Shown here: positions 15,200 through 24,096 of the stretch, piece after piece | Layout of the letters: every line of letters starts with the position of its first letter | How positions within the stretch are numbered: position 1 is the first letter of the stretch | Source of the DNA: an uncultured Muribaculaceae bacterium | GTDB taxonomy: Bacteria > Bacteroidota > Bacteroidia > Bacteroidales > Muribaculaceae | Length of the DNA: 64,000 bases | NCBI GenBank assembly: GCA_905233915.1 | Contig: CAJOFM010000002.1 | Coordinates: 1 to 64,000 of the forward strand | Reading direction: 5' to 3' | Notes under the pieces: model-generated | Seen by the model: the letters and a program-made list of their open reading frames with translations, nothing else | Told to the model about the DNA's origin: nothing | The model's database searches: none | Made by a program: the position numbers and the translations under genes

Positions 15200-18145
15200 T
15201 TAATGGCTACTCGTGACCTCGTTGACGAGGTAGATGATGCTCTGATAGGGGATGCCACCGTTGGTTTCCAGGCCGACCTCGCAGGTGCGGCTGTTGCTGT
15301 AGCCCATCTCGATGCGGTTGTCCTCGAGCTGGCGACGCAGCTTCCTGAGTGCCCAGCGGTTGACCTCGGGATGCGTCCAGCCTCGGTCGCCGGCAAAGCC
15401 GCAGCAGCCCACACCCTCGGGCAGGAAGACGTTGTTGCTGCACAGGCGTGCCAGTTGCAGCATCTTATCAGCCAAGCCCATCTCGCGGGTCGAGCAGGTG
15501 AAGTGCAGGGCGATGCGGCGGTCGATGGGGGTGAACTCCAAGCGGTCGCGCAGGTAGTCCCAGATGAATTCGACGGGTTCGTAGAGGTGCATGCGGGTAA
15601 TCATCTTGCGCATGCGGTGCAAGCAGGGGCTCTGGTCACACACGACGGGATACTTGCCCTGCTCGCTGGCTTGCCACAGGGCCTCATCGAGTTCGGCAGT
15701 CTTGCGGTCAGCGATGTCGAGCATGCCCTTCGACTCCCAGATGGTGCCGCAGCACATGCGCTCCAACCCCTCGGGGAAGATGACCTCGTAGCCCGCCTTG
15801 CGGCACAGCTGCACCATCTCGTCGACGAGGGTGTTCTTGACGGGTGCGCCTTTGGACAAGCCCATCGTCTGGTTGATGCACGAGGGGAAATAGACCACCT
15901 TATCGGCCACGCCAAGGCGAGGCCCTACATGCGGTTGACGCGTCTTGCCCGGCATGGCAGGGGTCCACAGTGGCAGTCCCGCCTTGTGCAAGCCCTTGGC
16001 AACGCCTTGCATGGCAGCGGTTCCCAGCACGTTGTGGCCCAGGCGTGCAGTATCGAGGACGAGGCGCAAGCCGCTCTTGATGCCCGCCATGTGACGCGCG
16101 GCAAAATCACCCGTCCTGTAGCCCATCGAACCTGGCGGCAACATCTCCTGGCGCACGAGGTGGGTCAGGTCGGCCACATTGATTTTCATGGGACATGAGG
16201 TGGCACACAGGCCGTCGCCGGCACACGTCTGGTCGCCCTGGTAGCGGTATTGCTTGACGAGGGTTTTGAGACGCTCGGGGTCACTACCCGTCTCACGCAG
16301 GTGGGAAATCTCGCGTTGGATGACGATGCGCTGGCGTGACGAGAGGGTGAGGCCGCAGGTCACACAATTCACCTCGCAGAAGCCGCACTCGATGCATTTG
16401 TTGGCCTTGAGCACGCCCTCGACGGTCTCGCGCTGGCTAGGGCTCGCGCCAGGCGTGGCCGCTTCCAGTCCGCGCATCTTGAGCTCGGGCAGGGGCTTGA
16501 AGTGCTTGATGAAACACTCGGGATCGTCGTTGAAGATGACACCGGGGTTGAGCAGGTAATGCGGGTCGAAAATCTCCTTTAGCTCACGCATGGCGGCAAA
16601 GGCCTCCTCGCCCCACTCATACTTGACGAACGGAGCCATGTTGCGGCCCGTGCCGTGCTCGGCCTTGAGCGAACCGTCATATTCCTCGACCACCAGCCGC
16701 GCCACGTCGCGCATCATGGCGGCATAGCGTTGCACCTCGCTCTCGTCGCTGAAGAGCTGGTTGATGATGAAGTGGTAGTTGCCCTCGAAGGCGTGGCCGT
16801 AGATGCAGGCGTCCCGGTAGCCGTGGTCGGCGATGAGGCGCTGCAGCTTGACGGTGGCCTCGGGCAGGTCCTCGACGGCAAAGGCCACGTCCTCAATCAG
16901 GCACGACGTGCCCACGGGACGCGCTCCGCCCACGCTGGGGAAGATGCCCGAACGGATGGCCCAGTACTTGCCATAGACGGCGGGGTCGGTGGTGAAGGCG
17001 ACGGGGATATAGGTCTGGAACTGCGACAGGCACCGGGTGATGGCGTCGATGCGCAGCTGCAGGTCATCGGGGGTTGTAGCCTTGGTCTCGGTGAGGATGG
17101 CGGTGAGGTTGTGGTAGTCGCCAGGCTCCACGCCGGAAATCTTGCCCGCATCCACATCGCGCTTGTATTGCAGATAGACGGGGTCATCGACCGAGGCCAG
17201 CGACAGGTAGTCGAGCATCTCGGCACTCTTGACCATCAGGTTCTCCTCGCTCATGGCGATGTCGACATCGCTCGAGCGCAGCTGCTTGAGGGCCACCACG
17301 GCCTCGCAACTCTCCTTCATCGTGAAGAAGTAGAGCATGGCCGAGGCCTTGCAGGGATAGTCGTGCAACGTGCGCATGGTCACCCGGCTGATGAAAGCCA
17401 GCGTGCCCTCGCTACCCACCACGCAATGGGCGATGATGTCGAACGGGTCGTCGTAGGCGACAAACGGCCGCAGGTTCAGGCCCGTCACATTCTTGATGCT
17501 GTATTTCTTGCGGATGCGCTCGGCAAGCGGCCCGTTGGCACGAATGCGGTCACGCAGGGACTCAATTCGGGCGATAAACTCGGAATGGCTCTGACGGAAA
17601 GCCTCACGGCTGGCGGCATCGCCCGTGTCGAGCACGGTGCCGTCGGGCAACACCAGGCGCGCCGACAGGAGCATGCGGTCGCTGTTGGCATGGGTGCCGC
17701 AGTTCATGCCCGAGGCGTTGTTGGCGACGATGCCGCCCACCATGGCCGAGCCGATGCTGGCAGGGTCAGGCGGGAACACACGGCCCAGGGGCTTCAGGAT
17801 TTGGTTCACTCGGGCGCCCACGATGCCGGGCTGCAGGGTGATGCTATCGGCGTCGGGGGCAACGGAATAATCTTCCCAGTTCTTGCCCGCCACAATGAGG
17901 ATGCTGTCGCTCACGCTCTGTCCCGAGAGCGACGTGCCGGCGGCGCGAAAGGTGAACGGCAGGCCACGCTTGCTGGCCACCTTGACTATCCGCGACACCT
18001 CGGCTTCATCCTTGGCACGGATGACCACCTTGGGGGTCAAGCGGTAGAAACTGGCGTCGGTACCCCATGCCAGGGTACGCAACTCATCGGTATAAATCCT
18101 GTCCTGCGGCAATACCGCCTTGATTTCGTTCAAAAAGCCCTCCAT
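15200..18145 (-). CDS. FAD-linked oxidase fused to Fe-S CCG-domain protein (GlcD/GlpC-type, D-lactate dehydrogenase-like)
   Basis: This 981-residue membrane-associated oxidoreductase should oxidise a 2-hydroxy acid such as D-lactate and pass electrons to quinones. The N-terminal half is a PCMH-type FAD-binding domain (FRAAGTSLSGQSVSD, GGIVANNASGM) plus the FAD-oxidase C domain (KAEHGTGRNMAPFVKYEWG). Two 4Fe-4S ligand sets follow (CIECGFCEVNCVTC and CAGDGLCATSCPMK). The C-terminal third has CCG-type cysteine blocks (FPSCINQTMG, MCCGTIWES, GCCGFAGDRG). The fused order corresponds to YdiJ/Dld-II-like enzymes. Substrate cannot be fixed from sequence (D-lactate, D-2-hydroxyglutarate and glycolate are options). 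It starts 25 bases after the CotH paralogue upstream on this strand and may be co-transcribed. Confidence 0.9.
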   Translation of the reverse strand: MEGFLNEIKAVLPQDRIYTDELRTLAWGTDASFYRLTPKVVIRAKDEAEVSRIVKVASKRGLPFTFRAAGTSLSGQSVSDSILIVAGKNWEDYSVAPDADSITLQPGIVGARVNQILKPLGRVFPPDPASIGSAMVGGIVANNASGMNCGTHANSDRMLLSARLVLPDGTVLDTGDAASREAFRQSHSEFIARIESLRDRIRANGPLAERIRKKYSIKNVTGLNLRPFVAYDDPFDIIAHCVVGSEGTLAFISRVTMRTLHDYPCKASAMLYFFTMKESCEAVVALKQLRSSDVDIAMSEENLMVKSAEMLDYLSLASVDDPVYLQYKRDVDAGKISGVEPGDYHNLTAILTETKATTPDDLQLRIDAITRCLSQFQTYIPVAFTTDPAVYGKYWAIRSGIFPSVGGARPVGTSCLIEDVAFAVEDLPEATVKLQRLIADHGYRDACIYGHAFEGNYHFIINQLFSDESEVQRYAAMMRDVARLVVEEYDGSLKAEHGTGRNMAPFVKYEWGEEAFAAMRELKEIFDPHYLLNPGVIFNDDPECFIKHFKPLPELKMRGLEAATPGASPSQRETVEGVLKANKCIECGFCEVNCVTCGLTLSSRQRIVIQREISHLRETGSDPERLKTLVKQYRYQGDQTCAGDGLCATSCPMKINVADLTHLVRQEMLPPGSMGYRTGDFAARHMAGIKSGLRLVLDTARLGHNVLGTAAMQGVAKGLHKAGLPLWTPAMPGKTRQPHVGPRLGVADKVVYFPSCINQTMGLSKGAPVKNTLVDEMVQLCRKAGYEVIFPEGLERMCCGTIWESKGMLDIADRKTAELDEALWQASEQGKYPVVCDQSPCLHRMRKMITRMHLYEPVEFIWDYLRDRLEFTPIDRRIALHFTCSTREMGLADKMLQLARLCSNNVFLPEGVGCCGFAGDRGWTHPEVNRWALRKLRRQLEDNRIEMGYSNSRTCEVGLETNGGIPYQSIIYLVNEVTSSH

Positions 18146-18170
18146 AGCGTCATCTCGTGAATCAAAAGTA

Positions 18171-19811
18171 TTACTGGCTCAGCACCAGGTCTATCAGATA
18201 GGTGACATCGGCAATATTGATTTCGCCATCGCCATTCACATCGGAACGCGCTATAACCTCATCGGCATAGTCATCTCCCAAGACGACGCCAATGAGCACG
18301 TTGACATCGGCCACATTGATGTCACCGTCGGCATTGATGTCGCCATTGGCAATTGGGGAAGGAGGTGGCGGCAGGGGCGGCTCGACATACTCAAAACGGG
18401 CATCAAGCCAGGCCATGCGGGTAGTAATCCAGTTCTTGAGGTAACGGATTTCGTCCTCATAACTGCTGGGAACATAATTGTTGGGCCACAACATAATGCC
18501 CCAACGCGGACGGGCGAGATTGTTGCGGTATTCAGCGCCATAGGAGGTAATCTCGTTGGCCAGCGAGTCGATGGTCGCCATGAGCCTGTCGGAACGCAGG
18601 TTACCCTCGCGCAACTGCCTCCAGCGCACCATGCGCTTGGCCATGTAGTCGTCATCCTTCCACATCTTGTACCAGTAGAACGGCACCATGTGGTCATGGT
18701 TGGCATGCAGCGACGTGTTCTGCTGATACACCCAGTTGCCGGTATAGGAGCCCCTATTGTAGTAGCAGTTGCCATAGGCGATGTTGAAATCCCACAGCAC
18801 CATCTTGAAACGCGGGTCCTCGCTGTCACGGCGCTTGAAGAATTTGGTGCTCAAGCGGTAACCGTCGGGGTTATGAGCCAGCTCGTTGAACAGCTGGAAA
18901 TCCATGAACGACTGCACATCGATATACTTGCTGTAACCGGTCTCGGGATTCTTGTAATCCTCGGAGGCAAAGACCGAGTCCATCCTGTCGATAGCCCCGT
19001 TGATGTAATCTATCTGGGCCTGCGTCAAGTCCTCATAGTCGGGCCAGTCGTAATTGAAGTAAATATAAGAGTCTTCAAACACTTCGCCCTTATTGCTCAC
19101 GGGATGCTGGGTGGAGACGTGGGAGGTGGAGTCGGGCGCGTCAACCTCGACGATATAGCCGCCCGTGAGGTCGTCGCCTTCCTCGCCCGGGTCAGGCAGG
19201 TTCAGGCGGTGCTTGCCCTTTGAAACGACCTCGGTGAGAATGTACACGCCGTAGTAGATGCCGTCGAGATAGACCTCGCACAGGCGACCCTGCGGGGTAT
19301 ATTCCATCCATGGCCGTGCCAACTCAAAGGTGAGCAGGTCACGAATCATGCTGCGGTCGGAGTAAGGTGCCAACAAGGCCCAATTGTTGTCCTTGCCCAT
19401 GCCCAAGATTTCCACCTTTTTCTTGTCGTAAACCTCAGGGGTCAGCGGTTCGGACAGGGTGCGGAACGATAACGGTTTCTTGTCGCTGTTGGCGTAGGAA
19501 GAACGCCCACGATAACGCAAGGCGATGTCACCCTCATAGTCGATGTGCTGGCCTGGATGGGCCACGGTGTCGGCATAGTTTAAGAGCCCCTTGCCATTAT
19601 GGATGATTTTCATGCGCGCCGCAATGCGCTCTTCACGCCTGATCATCACCCCGTCCACGTCAATCCACACGATGGGCAGGTTGGTGCAGTCGATTTTCAC
19701 CGTGGTGTCGTCAGGCAGATAGTTGTCGGCACGCTCTGCTCTCGCGGCAAAACACACCGCAAACAGCACAGTCAGCAGCAATACAGTTTTCCTTATCATA
19801 ATCATCTTCAT
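18171..19811 (-). CDS. CotH-like protein with dockerin-type repeats (paralogue 2)
   Basis: This 546-residue protein has a signal peptide (VLLLTVLFAVCFAARA), a CotH domain (YRGRSSYANSDKKPLSF, LGMGKDNNWALLAPYSDRSM, KMVLWDFNIAYGN) and a Pro-rich linker (EPPLPPPPSP). Two dockerin-like loops end it (GDINADGDINVADVNVLI and SDVNGDGEINIADVTYLI). The metal-site motif again reads WD-x-N. Three in-frame ATGs (19811, 19805, 19799) lie close together, so the exact start is open. It has its own promoter just upstream and is followed by the FAD/Fe-S oxidase gene. It is less similar to paralogue 1 than paralogue 3 is. Confidence 0.85.
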   Translation of the reverse strand: MKMIMIRKTVLLLTVLFAVCFAARAERADNYLPDDTTVKIDCTNLPIVWIDVDGVMIRREERIAARMKIIHNGKGLLNYADTVAHPGQHIDYEGDIALRYRGRSSYANSDKKPLSFRTLSEPLTPEVYDKKKVEILGMGKDNNWALLAPYSDRSMIRDLLTFELARPWMEYTPQGRLCEVYLDGIYYGVYILTEVVSKGKHRLNLPDPGEEGDDLTGGYIVEVDAPDSTSHVSTQHPVSNKGEVFEDSYIYFNYDWPDYEDLTQAQIDYINGAIDRMDSVFASEDYKNPETGYSKYIDVQSFMDFQLFNELAHNPDGYRLSTKFFKRRDSEDPRFKMVLWDFNIAYGNCYYNRGSYTGNWVYQQNTSLHANHDHMVPFYWYKMWKDDDYMAKRMVRWRQLREGNLRSDRLMATIDSLANEITSYGAEYRNNLARPRWGIMLWPNNYVPSSYEDEIRYLKNWITTRMAWLDARFEYVEPPLPPPPSPIANGDINADGDINVADVNVLIGVVLGDDYADEVIARSDVNGDGEINIADVTYLIDLVLSQ

Positions 19812-19825
19812 TTATTTGTAGGGTG

Positions 19826-19833
19826 CAAATATA
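19826..19833 (-). promoter_or_regulatory. Promoter -7 element for CotH paralogue 2
   Basis: TATATTTG on the minus strand (19833 to 19826) matches TAnnTTTG, 14 bases upstream of the first ATG at 19811. With a start point near 19821 the leader would be very short, which favours a later ATG (19805 or 19799). Confidence 0.65.
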
Positions 19834-19925
19834 CAATAAAAAGGAGAAAAAGGACTCAAAAACACATCTTTTTGCAATCGGGCAAATGGTCAGTGCCACC
19901 TGCCGATGAGGCAACACGACGGCGT

Positions 19926-21515
19926 TCACTGGCCGAGAATGACATCGACAATGACGTTGATGTCGGCGAGATTGACCTCGCCATCGCCGTTCACATCGCC
20001 ACTGGCTGCAACGCTGCCCGAGTTAATCATATCGACCACCGCATTGATATCGGCAACACTCACCTCGCCATCGCCATTGACATCGCCCGGCAAGACGGCC
20101 GTCGGGTCAAAGCCCAACTGCTCATCCATCCAGGCAATGCGGTCGCTGATCCAGTTCTTGAGGAACCGCACCTCGTCGGCATAACTGCTGGCCACATAGT
20201 AGTTGGGCCACACATACCGGCCCCAGCGCGGCCAGGCCTGGCTGTTGCGCTGCTCAGCGCCATGCGAGGTGAGGACGCTCGACAACGAGTCCACCACAGC
20301 CATGACGCGCTCCTCGCGCAGGTTGCTGCGGCGGTACTGCGCCCAGCGGCTCTTGAAGGCAGCGATGTAGCTGGGGTTGCTGTTCAGCTTGTACCACCAG
20401 AAGGGTATCAGATACTGGTCATAGGCGCTGTTGATGATGTTGTTGCTCTTGTACATCCAGGTGTCGGTGCGCCAGCCGTCATAATAGTCGGCGTTACCAT
20501 AGGCCAGGTTCATGTCCCACACCACCATCTTGAAGCGCGGGTCCTCGCTGTCACGGCGCTTGAAGAACTTGCCGCTCAGGCGGTAGGCATCCACATTGTG
20601 GCCCAGTTCCATGGCAATCTGGTAGTCGATGAAGTTGGTCACGTCAAGGTAATCGGCATAGGCGGCCGTCCCATTGGGCCGATAGTTCCACAGCAAGCGT
20701 TCCATCTCGTCGATACGGCCATTGATATAGCTCACCTGCTCGGCGGTCAGTTCGTCATAGTCGGGTGACTTATACTGGAAATAAATGTATTGGTTGTTAT
20801 AGGGCGAGCCGGTATTGCTCACGGGATGATACTTCGAGACATGGGTCACTTCGTCGGCACGGTCAATTTCCATGATGTAGCCGCCGGTAAGGTCATCGCC
20901 CGTCTCGCCCGGGTCGGGCAGGTTGAGGCGGTGCTTGCCCTTGGAAACGACCTCGGTGAGAATGTACACGCCATAATAGGTGCCATCGAGGATTAGCTCG
21001 CAAAACCGGCCCTGGGGCGTATATTCCATCCATGGCCTGGAGAACTCAAAGGCCAGCAGGTCGCGCATCATGCTCTTGTCGGAGTAAGGGGCCAGCAGCG
21101 CCCAGTCGTTGTCCTTGCCCATACCCAGGATTGCGACCTTCTTTTTCACGCCGCCCTCTTCCAGCGGCTTGTCCAGCGGTCGGAAGGAATAGGGTTTCTT
21201 GTCGCTGCTTCCAAACGAGGAGTTGCCGCGGTAGCGCAGGGCAATATAGCCATCATAGTCGATGTGTTGGCCCGGGTGCCCCACCGTGTCGGCCCAGTTA
21301 AGCTGGCCCTCACCGTTGTGGATAATCTTCATCCTGGCTGTGATGCGCTCATTGCGTTGGATATACTGGCCGTTCACGTCAAGCCACACGATGGGCAGGT
21401 TGGTGGAGGTCAACCGGACATTTTGGTTGTCAGGCGGATAATTGATTCCAGTCCATGCGTGTGCGATACCTGTCAAGGTAAGCACTGCCAGCGCCAGTAT
21501 AACCAATCGTTTCAT
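19926..21515 (-). CDS. CotH-like protein with dockerin-type repeats (paralogue 3)
   Basis: This 529-residue secreted protein has signal peptide MKRLVILALAVLTLTGIAHA and is nearly collinear with paralogue 1, for example DKKPYSFRPLDKPLEEGGVK and DSEDPRFKMVVWDMNLAYGN in both. The C-terminus has two dockerin-like loops (GDVNGDGEVSVADINAVV and GDVNGDGEVNLADINVIV). It lies between xerD (31 bases upstream) and paralogue 2, on the same strand. No clear promoter is seen in the gap after xerD, so it may be read from the upstream transcript. The putative catalytic motif again has Asn in place of the second Asp. Confidence 0.85.
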   Translation of the reverse strand: MKRLVILALAVLTLTGIAHAWTGINYPPDNQNVRLTSTNLPIVWLDVNGQYIQRNERITARMKIIHNGEGQLNWADTVGHPGQHIDYDGYIALRYRGNSSFGSSDKKPYSFRPLDKPLEEGGVKKKVAILGMGKDNDWALLAPYSDKSMMRDLLAFEFSRPWMEYTPQGRFCELILDGTYYGVYILTEVVSKGKHRLNLPDPGETGDDLTGGYIMEIDRADEVTHVSKYHPVSNTGSPYNNQYIYFQYKSPDYDELTAEQVSYINGRIDEMERLLWNYRPNGTAAYADYLDVTNFIDYQIAMELGHNVDAYRLSGKFFKRRDSEDPRFKMVVWDMNLAYGNADYYDGWRTDTWMYKSNNIINSAYDQYLIPFWWYKLNSNPSYIAAFKSRWAQYRRSNLREERVMAVVDSLSSVLTSHGAEQRNSQAWPRWGRYVWPNYYVASSYADEVRFLKNWISDRIAWMDEQLGFDPTAVLPGDVNGDGEVSVADINAVVDMINSGSVAASGDVNGDGEVNLADINVIVDVILGQ

Positions 21516-21546
21516 CTATCCTTCGGGGTATTATGGCAAAAAAACA

Positions 21547-22476
21547 CTATTTTGAGACGCCATGGGCAGCAGCGTTGCGGGGGTGATGGGTGAGAATTTC
21601 GTCACGCAGGCGGGTGCGGTCGATATGGACGTAAATCTCGGTGGTGGTGATGCTCTCATGGCCCAGCATCTGCTGAATGGCACGCAAGTTGGCACCGCCC
21701 TCGAGCAGATGGGTGGCGAAACTGTGGCGCAGGGTGTGGGGGCTGATGACCTTGCGCACCCCTGCCAATTCGCACAGCTGCTTGACGATGTGGAAAATCA
21801 TCTGGCGCGTGAGCATCGCACCACGGCGGTTCAGGAACAGGATGTCCTCGCTGCCACGCTGGGCGACCTGATGGGAACGCGTCTGTTCCAGATAGAGGCT
21901 GATCTGCTCAATGGCAACAGGCGAAATGGGCACCAGCCGCTGCTTATTGCCCTTGCCCTGGATGATGACATAACGCTCCTCCATAAAGAGTTGCGAGAGT
22001 TGCAGCCCGATGAGTTCGCTCACACGCAGGCCACAGCCGTAGAGCGTCTCGATGATGGCGCGGTTGCGCTGCCCCTCGGCCTTGGACATGTCGATACAGT
22101 CAATCATGGCGTCAATCTCGGCGATGGTGAGCACCTCGGGCAGATGGCGCCCGATTTTCGGCGTGAGCAGCAGTTCGGTGGGGTCGGTATCCAGAAAACC
22201 CTCCATGCGCAGGAACTTGTAGAAACTCTTGACACCACTGATGATGCGGGCCTGGGAACGGGGCTGGATACCCACGTCCTGCAGGGTGCAGACAAATCGC
22301 TCCAGGTCATCGGTCGTGGCACGCTCAATGCCCACGCCCACCTCGGCTAGGTAGCGGGTGAGTTTGTCCACATCGTCGCTGTAGGCCACGGCAGTGTTGG
22401 CGCTCATGCCCTTCTCGAGGGTCAAGTGCCCCAAGAAACGCCGTTTCACATCCGCTATGTCAGTAATCTCCCGCAT
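21547..22476 (-). CDS. xerD: Tyrosine recombinase XerD
   Basis: XerD with XerC resolves chromosome dimers at dif. The protein (309 residues from ATG 22476) has an N-terminal SAM-like core-binding domain and the full catalytic set: Arg in GCGLRVSEL, Lys in GKGNKQ, HTLRHSFATHLLEGG, His in LGHESI and nucleophile Tyr in TEIYVH. Length and motif spacing fit housekeeping XerD rather than an integrase of a mobile element, and no attachment repeats or element genes surround it. A GTG three codons upstream (22485) lies inside a heptamer repeat array, so ATG 22476 is preferred. The preceding gene is a serine hydrolase separated only by that array. Confidence 0.88.
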   Translation of the reverse strand: MREITDIADVKRRFLGHLTLEKGMSANTAVAYSDDVDKLTRYLAEVGVGIERATTDDLERFVCTLQDVGIQPRSQARIISGVKSFYKFLRMEGFLDTDPTELLLTPKIGRHLPEVLTIAEIDAMIDCIDMSKAEGQRNRAIIETLYGCGLRVSELIGLQLSQLFMEERYVIIQGKGNKQRLVPISPVAIEQISLYLEQTRSHQVAQRGSEDILFLNRRGAMLTRQMIFHIVKQLCELAGVRKVISPHTLRHSFATHLLEGGANLRAIQQMLGHESITTTEIYVHIDRTRLRDEILTHHPRNAAAHGVSK

Positions 22477-22477
22477 T

Positions 22478-22519
22478 CCTAACACCTAAAGCCTAATGCC
22501 TAAAACCTAACGCCTAATT
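22478..22519 (-). repeat. Heptamer spacer array, six units of CCTAANN
   Basis: On the plus strand six exact 7-nt units read CCTAACA, CCTAAAG, CCTAATG, CCTAAAA, CCTAACG, CCTAATT. They span the whole gap from one base before the xerD ATG into the end of the serine hydrolase gene. They supply that gene's stop codon (22507-22509) and its last two Arg codons. Confidence 0.85.
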
Positions 22520-24096
22520 AAAAAACCGCGAATAGTATCATTGAGCAACGGGTCAAAATTATCATTGGCAATCACGGTAACGCTATCACCGTCAAGGGTT
22601 ATCCACAGGCGGCGGTTATCCCCACCGTCCAGCCAATCAACACGCATTGCAAGCGTGTCGCCCTGCCATGCATAGGCTGCCACACTGGTGAAGGGGCGAC
22701 GGGTTCCCACCAGTTGCTCACGGCTTTCCATGATGTAGATGGGACGCTCATCGCCAGTAGTAAACCGCCACTCGCCACAAGCCGCAACGGCACGCAAGGG
22801 ACCACGTTTGTCGGTCATGGTGAAGATGCGGTCATTGCCCATAGGACTTATGTCAATGGTCTTGATGCCCAGCAGATTGCTATCCAATGCGATATTAGCG
22901 TTGAACAATCGACCCTCCATGGGATGTGTAGCATTCCCTTGTGGCATGGCAATCGACAACGAGTCAAGCGAGTCCTTATAATCGACCTCTTGCTGGGTGA
23001 TGAGCTGCTCGATGAAACGGTAATAAATCGTGTTGAGTTCGTCACCATAGTTGGCGGCACGGCCATTGATGACAATCACCAGGTCAAGCTTGGGTAGCAC
23101 ATAGATGAGCTGACCGCCATAGCCAGCCGCAAAGAACGACTCGGCACGTGGGTGCTGAATGGCCTTGGTCTGGTAACCATAGCCCAGATAGTATTTATCC
23201 ACGTCATAGCCCGTGAACCAGGAGCGAACCTTGTGCCACAGGCGTTTAAAGAACGAGATAACCCGTTGCTTGAACGGTAACTTGGGGCCAGGGCCCTCGG
23301 TGGAGATGAGGCGTTGCGTCATGTCATGAATCCACTGTTCGCTCACCAGCTGCTGGCCTTTCCACTTGCCGCCATGCAGCATGAGCAGGCCCAGTTTGGC
23401 CTCGCTCTCGGTCTGGAGCCGCAAGCCCCAGCCGGCAGCCTCGACACTGTCAGGCGCAAGTTCCCAATCGGCCTCGGTGATGTGCAAAGGCGTGAAAATG
23501 CGTTCCCGCACATAGTCAAGCATCGGCCGGCCCGTTACCCTCGTGACAATCATCGCCAGGGCATGGGTACACATCGAGTCATAGGTGAAACGCTGCCCTA
23601 CCCCGCTGAAATCACCCGCAAACCATGCGGTAAGCCAATCGGCATCGCCCTCGGGGATGCTCAAGTCGGGTTTACGTCCAGCTGCCATCATGAGCACATT
23701 GCGCACGGTAAGACTGTCCAGGGCTGGCGACAATGTGGCGGGCATCTTGTCCCGCAGGTGCTTGGATATCTTGTCCTCGACAGTGAGCTGGCCGTCATCG
23801 ATAGCAAGCCCCACGGCAAGTGCGGTGACCGTCTTGCTGGCACTGTACAGTGTGTGCAGGTCGGTAGCCCTGTAAGGATAAGCATGCAGCTCACCGATGA
23901 CCTTGTCATGACGCAACACCATCAAGTGATGGACATCCACGTCGGGCAAACTGGTCAAGTCATGGTAAAACCTGTTGAGCAGGCCTGTCGGCACGCCCTC
24001 GGCCTCGGGAGTGCTACGGGGCAACTCATCTACCTGAGCAAGCATGGGCGACACACATGCCAACAGCAATACTATTGAGAACAGATATCGTCTCAT
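22507..24096 (-). CDS. Beta-lactamase-family serine hydrolase (second of tandem pair)
   Basis: This 529-residue exported protein has signal peptide MRRYLFSIVLLLACVSPMLA and a class C beta-lactamase/DD-peptidase-like fold: nucleophile motif SASK in TLYSASKTVTALAVGLAIDD, and a Tyr-containing box in FTYDSMCTHALAMIV. The C-terminal 150 residues form an extra beta-rich domain. Members of this family include esterases, peptidases and the muramyl amidase AmiE. It overlaps the upstream paralogue by four bases (ATGA), so the two are coupled and probably arose by duplication. Its final residues and stop come from a heptamer repeat. The context with NamZ suggests a cell-wall fragment substrate. Confidence 0.82.
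   Translation of the reverse strand: MRRYLFSIVLLLACVSPMLAQVDELPRSTPEAEGVPTGLLNRFYHDLTSLPDVDVHHLMVLRHDKVIGELHAYPYRATDLHTLYSASKTVTALAVGLAIDDGQLTVEDKISKHLRDKMPATLSPALDSLTVRNVLMMAAGRKPDLSIPEGDADWLTAWFAGDFSGVGQRFTYDSMCTHALAMIVTRVTGRPMLDYVRERIFTPLHITEADWELAPDSVEAAGWGLRLQTESEAKLGLLMLHGGKWKGQQLVSEQWIHDMTQRLISTEGPGPKLPFKQRVISFFKRLWHKVRSWFTGYDVDKYYLGYGYQTKAIQHPRAESFFAAGYGGQLIYVLPKLDLVIVINGRAANYGDELNTIYYRFIEQLITQQEVDYKDSLDSLSIAMPQGNATHPMEGRLFNANIALDSNLLGIKTIDISPMGNDRIFTMTDKRGPLRAVAACGEWRFTTGDERPIYIMESREQLVGTRRPFTSVAAYAWQGDTLAMRVDWLDGGDNRRLWITLDGDSVTVIANDNFDPLLNDTIRGFLIRR

Noticed and set aside
16655-18160. 501-residue open frame opposite the FAD/Fe-S oxidase
   Set aside because: No recognisable domain and low-complexity His/Gly/Val composition. 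The minus-strand gene has complete cofactor motifs.
21547-22476. Tyrosine recombinase as sign of an integrative element
   Set aside because: Motifs and length fit housekeeping XerD. No flanking attachment repeats, relaxase, phage or transposition genes were found, and the two tRNA genes are far away with intact ends.
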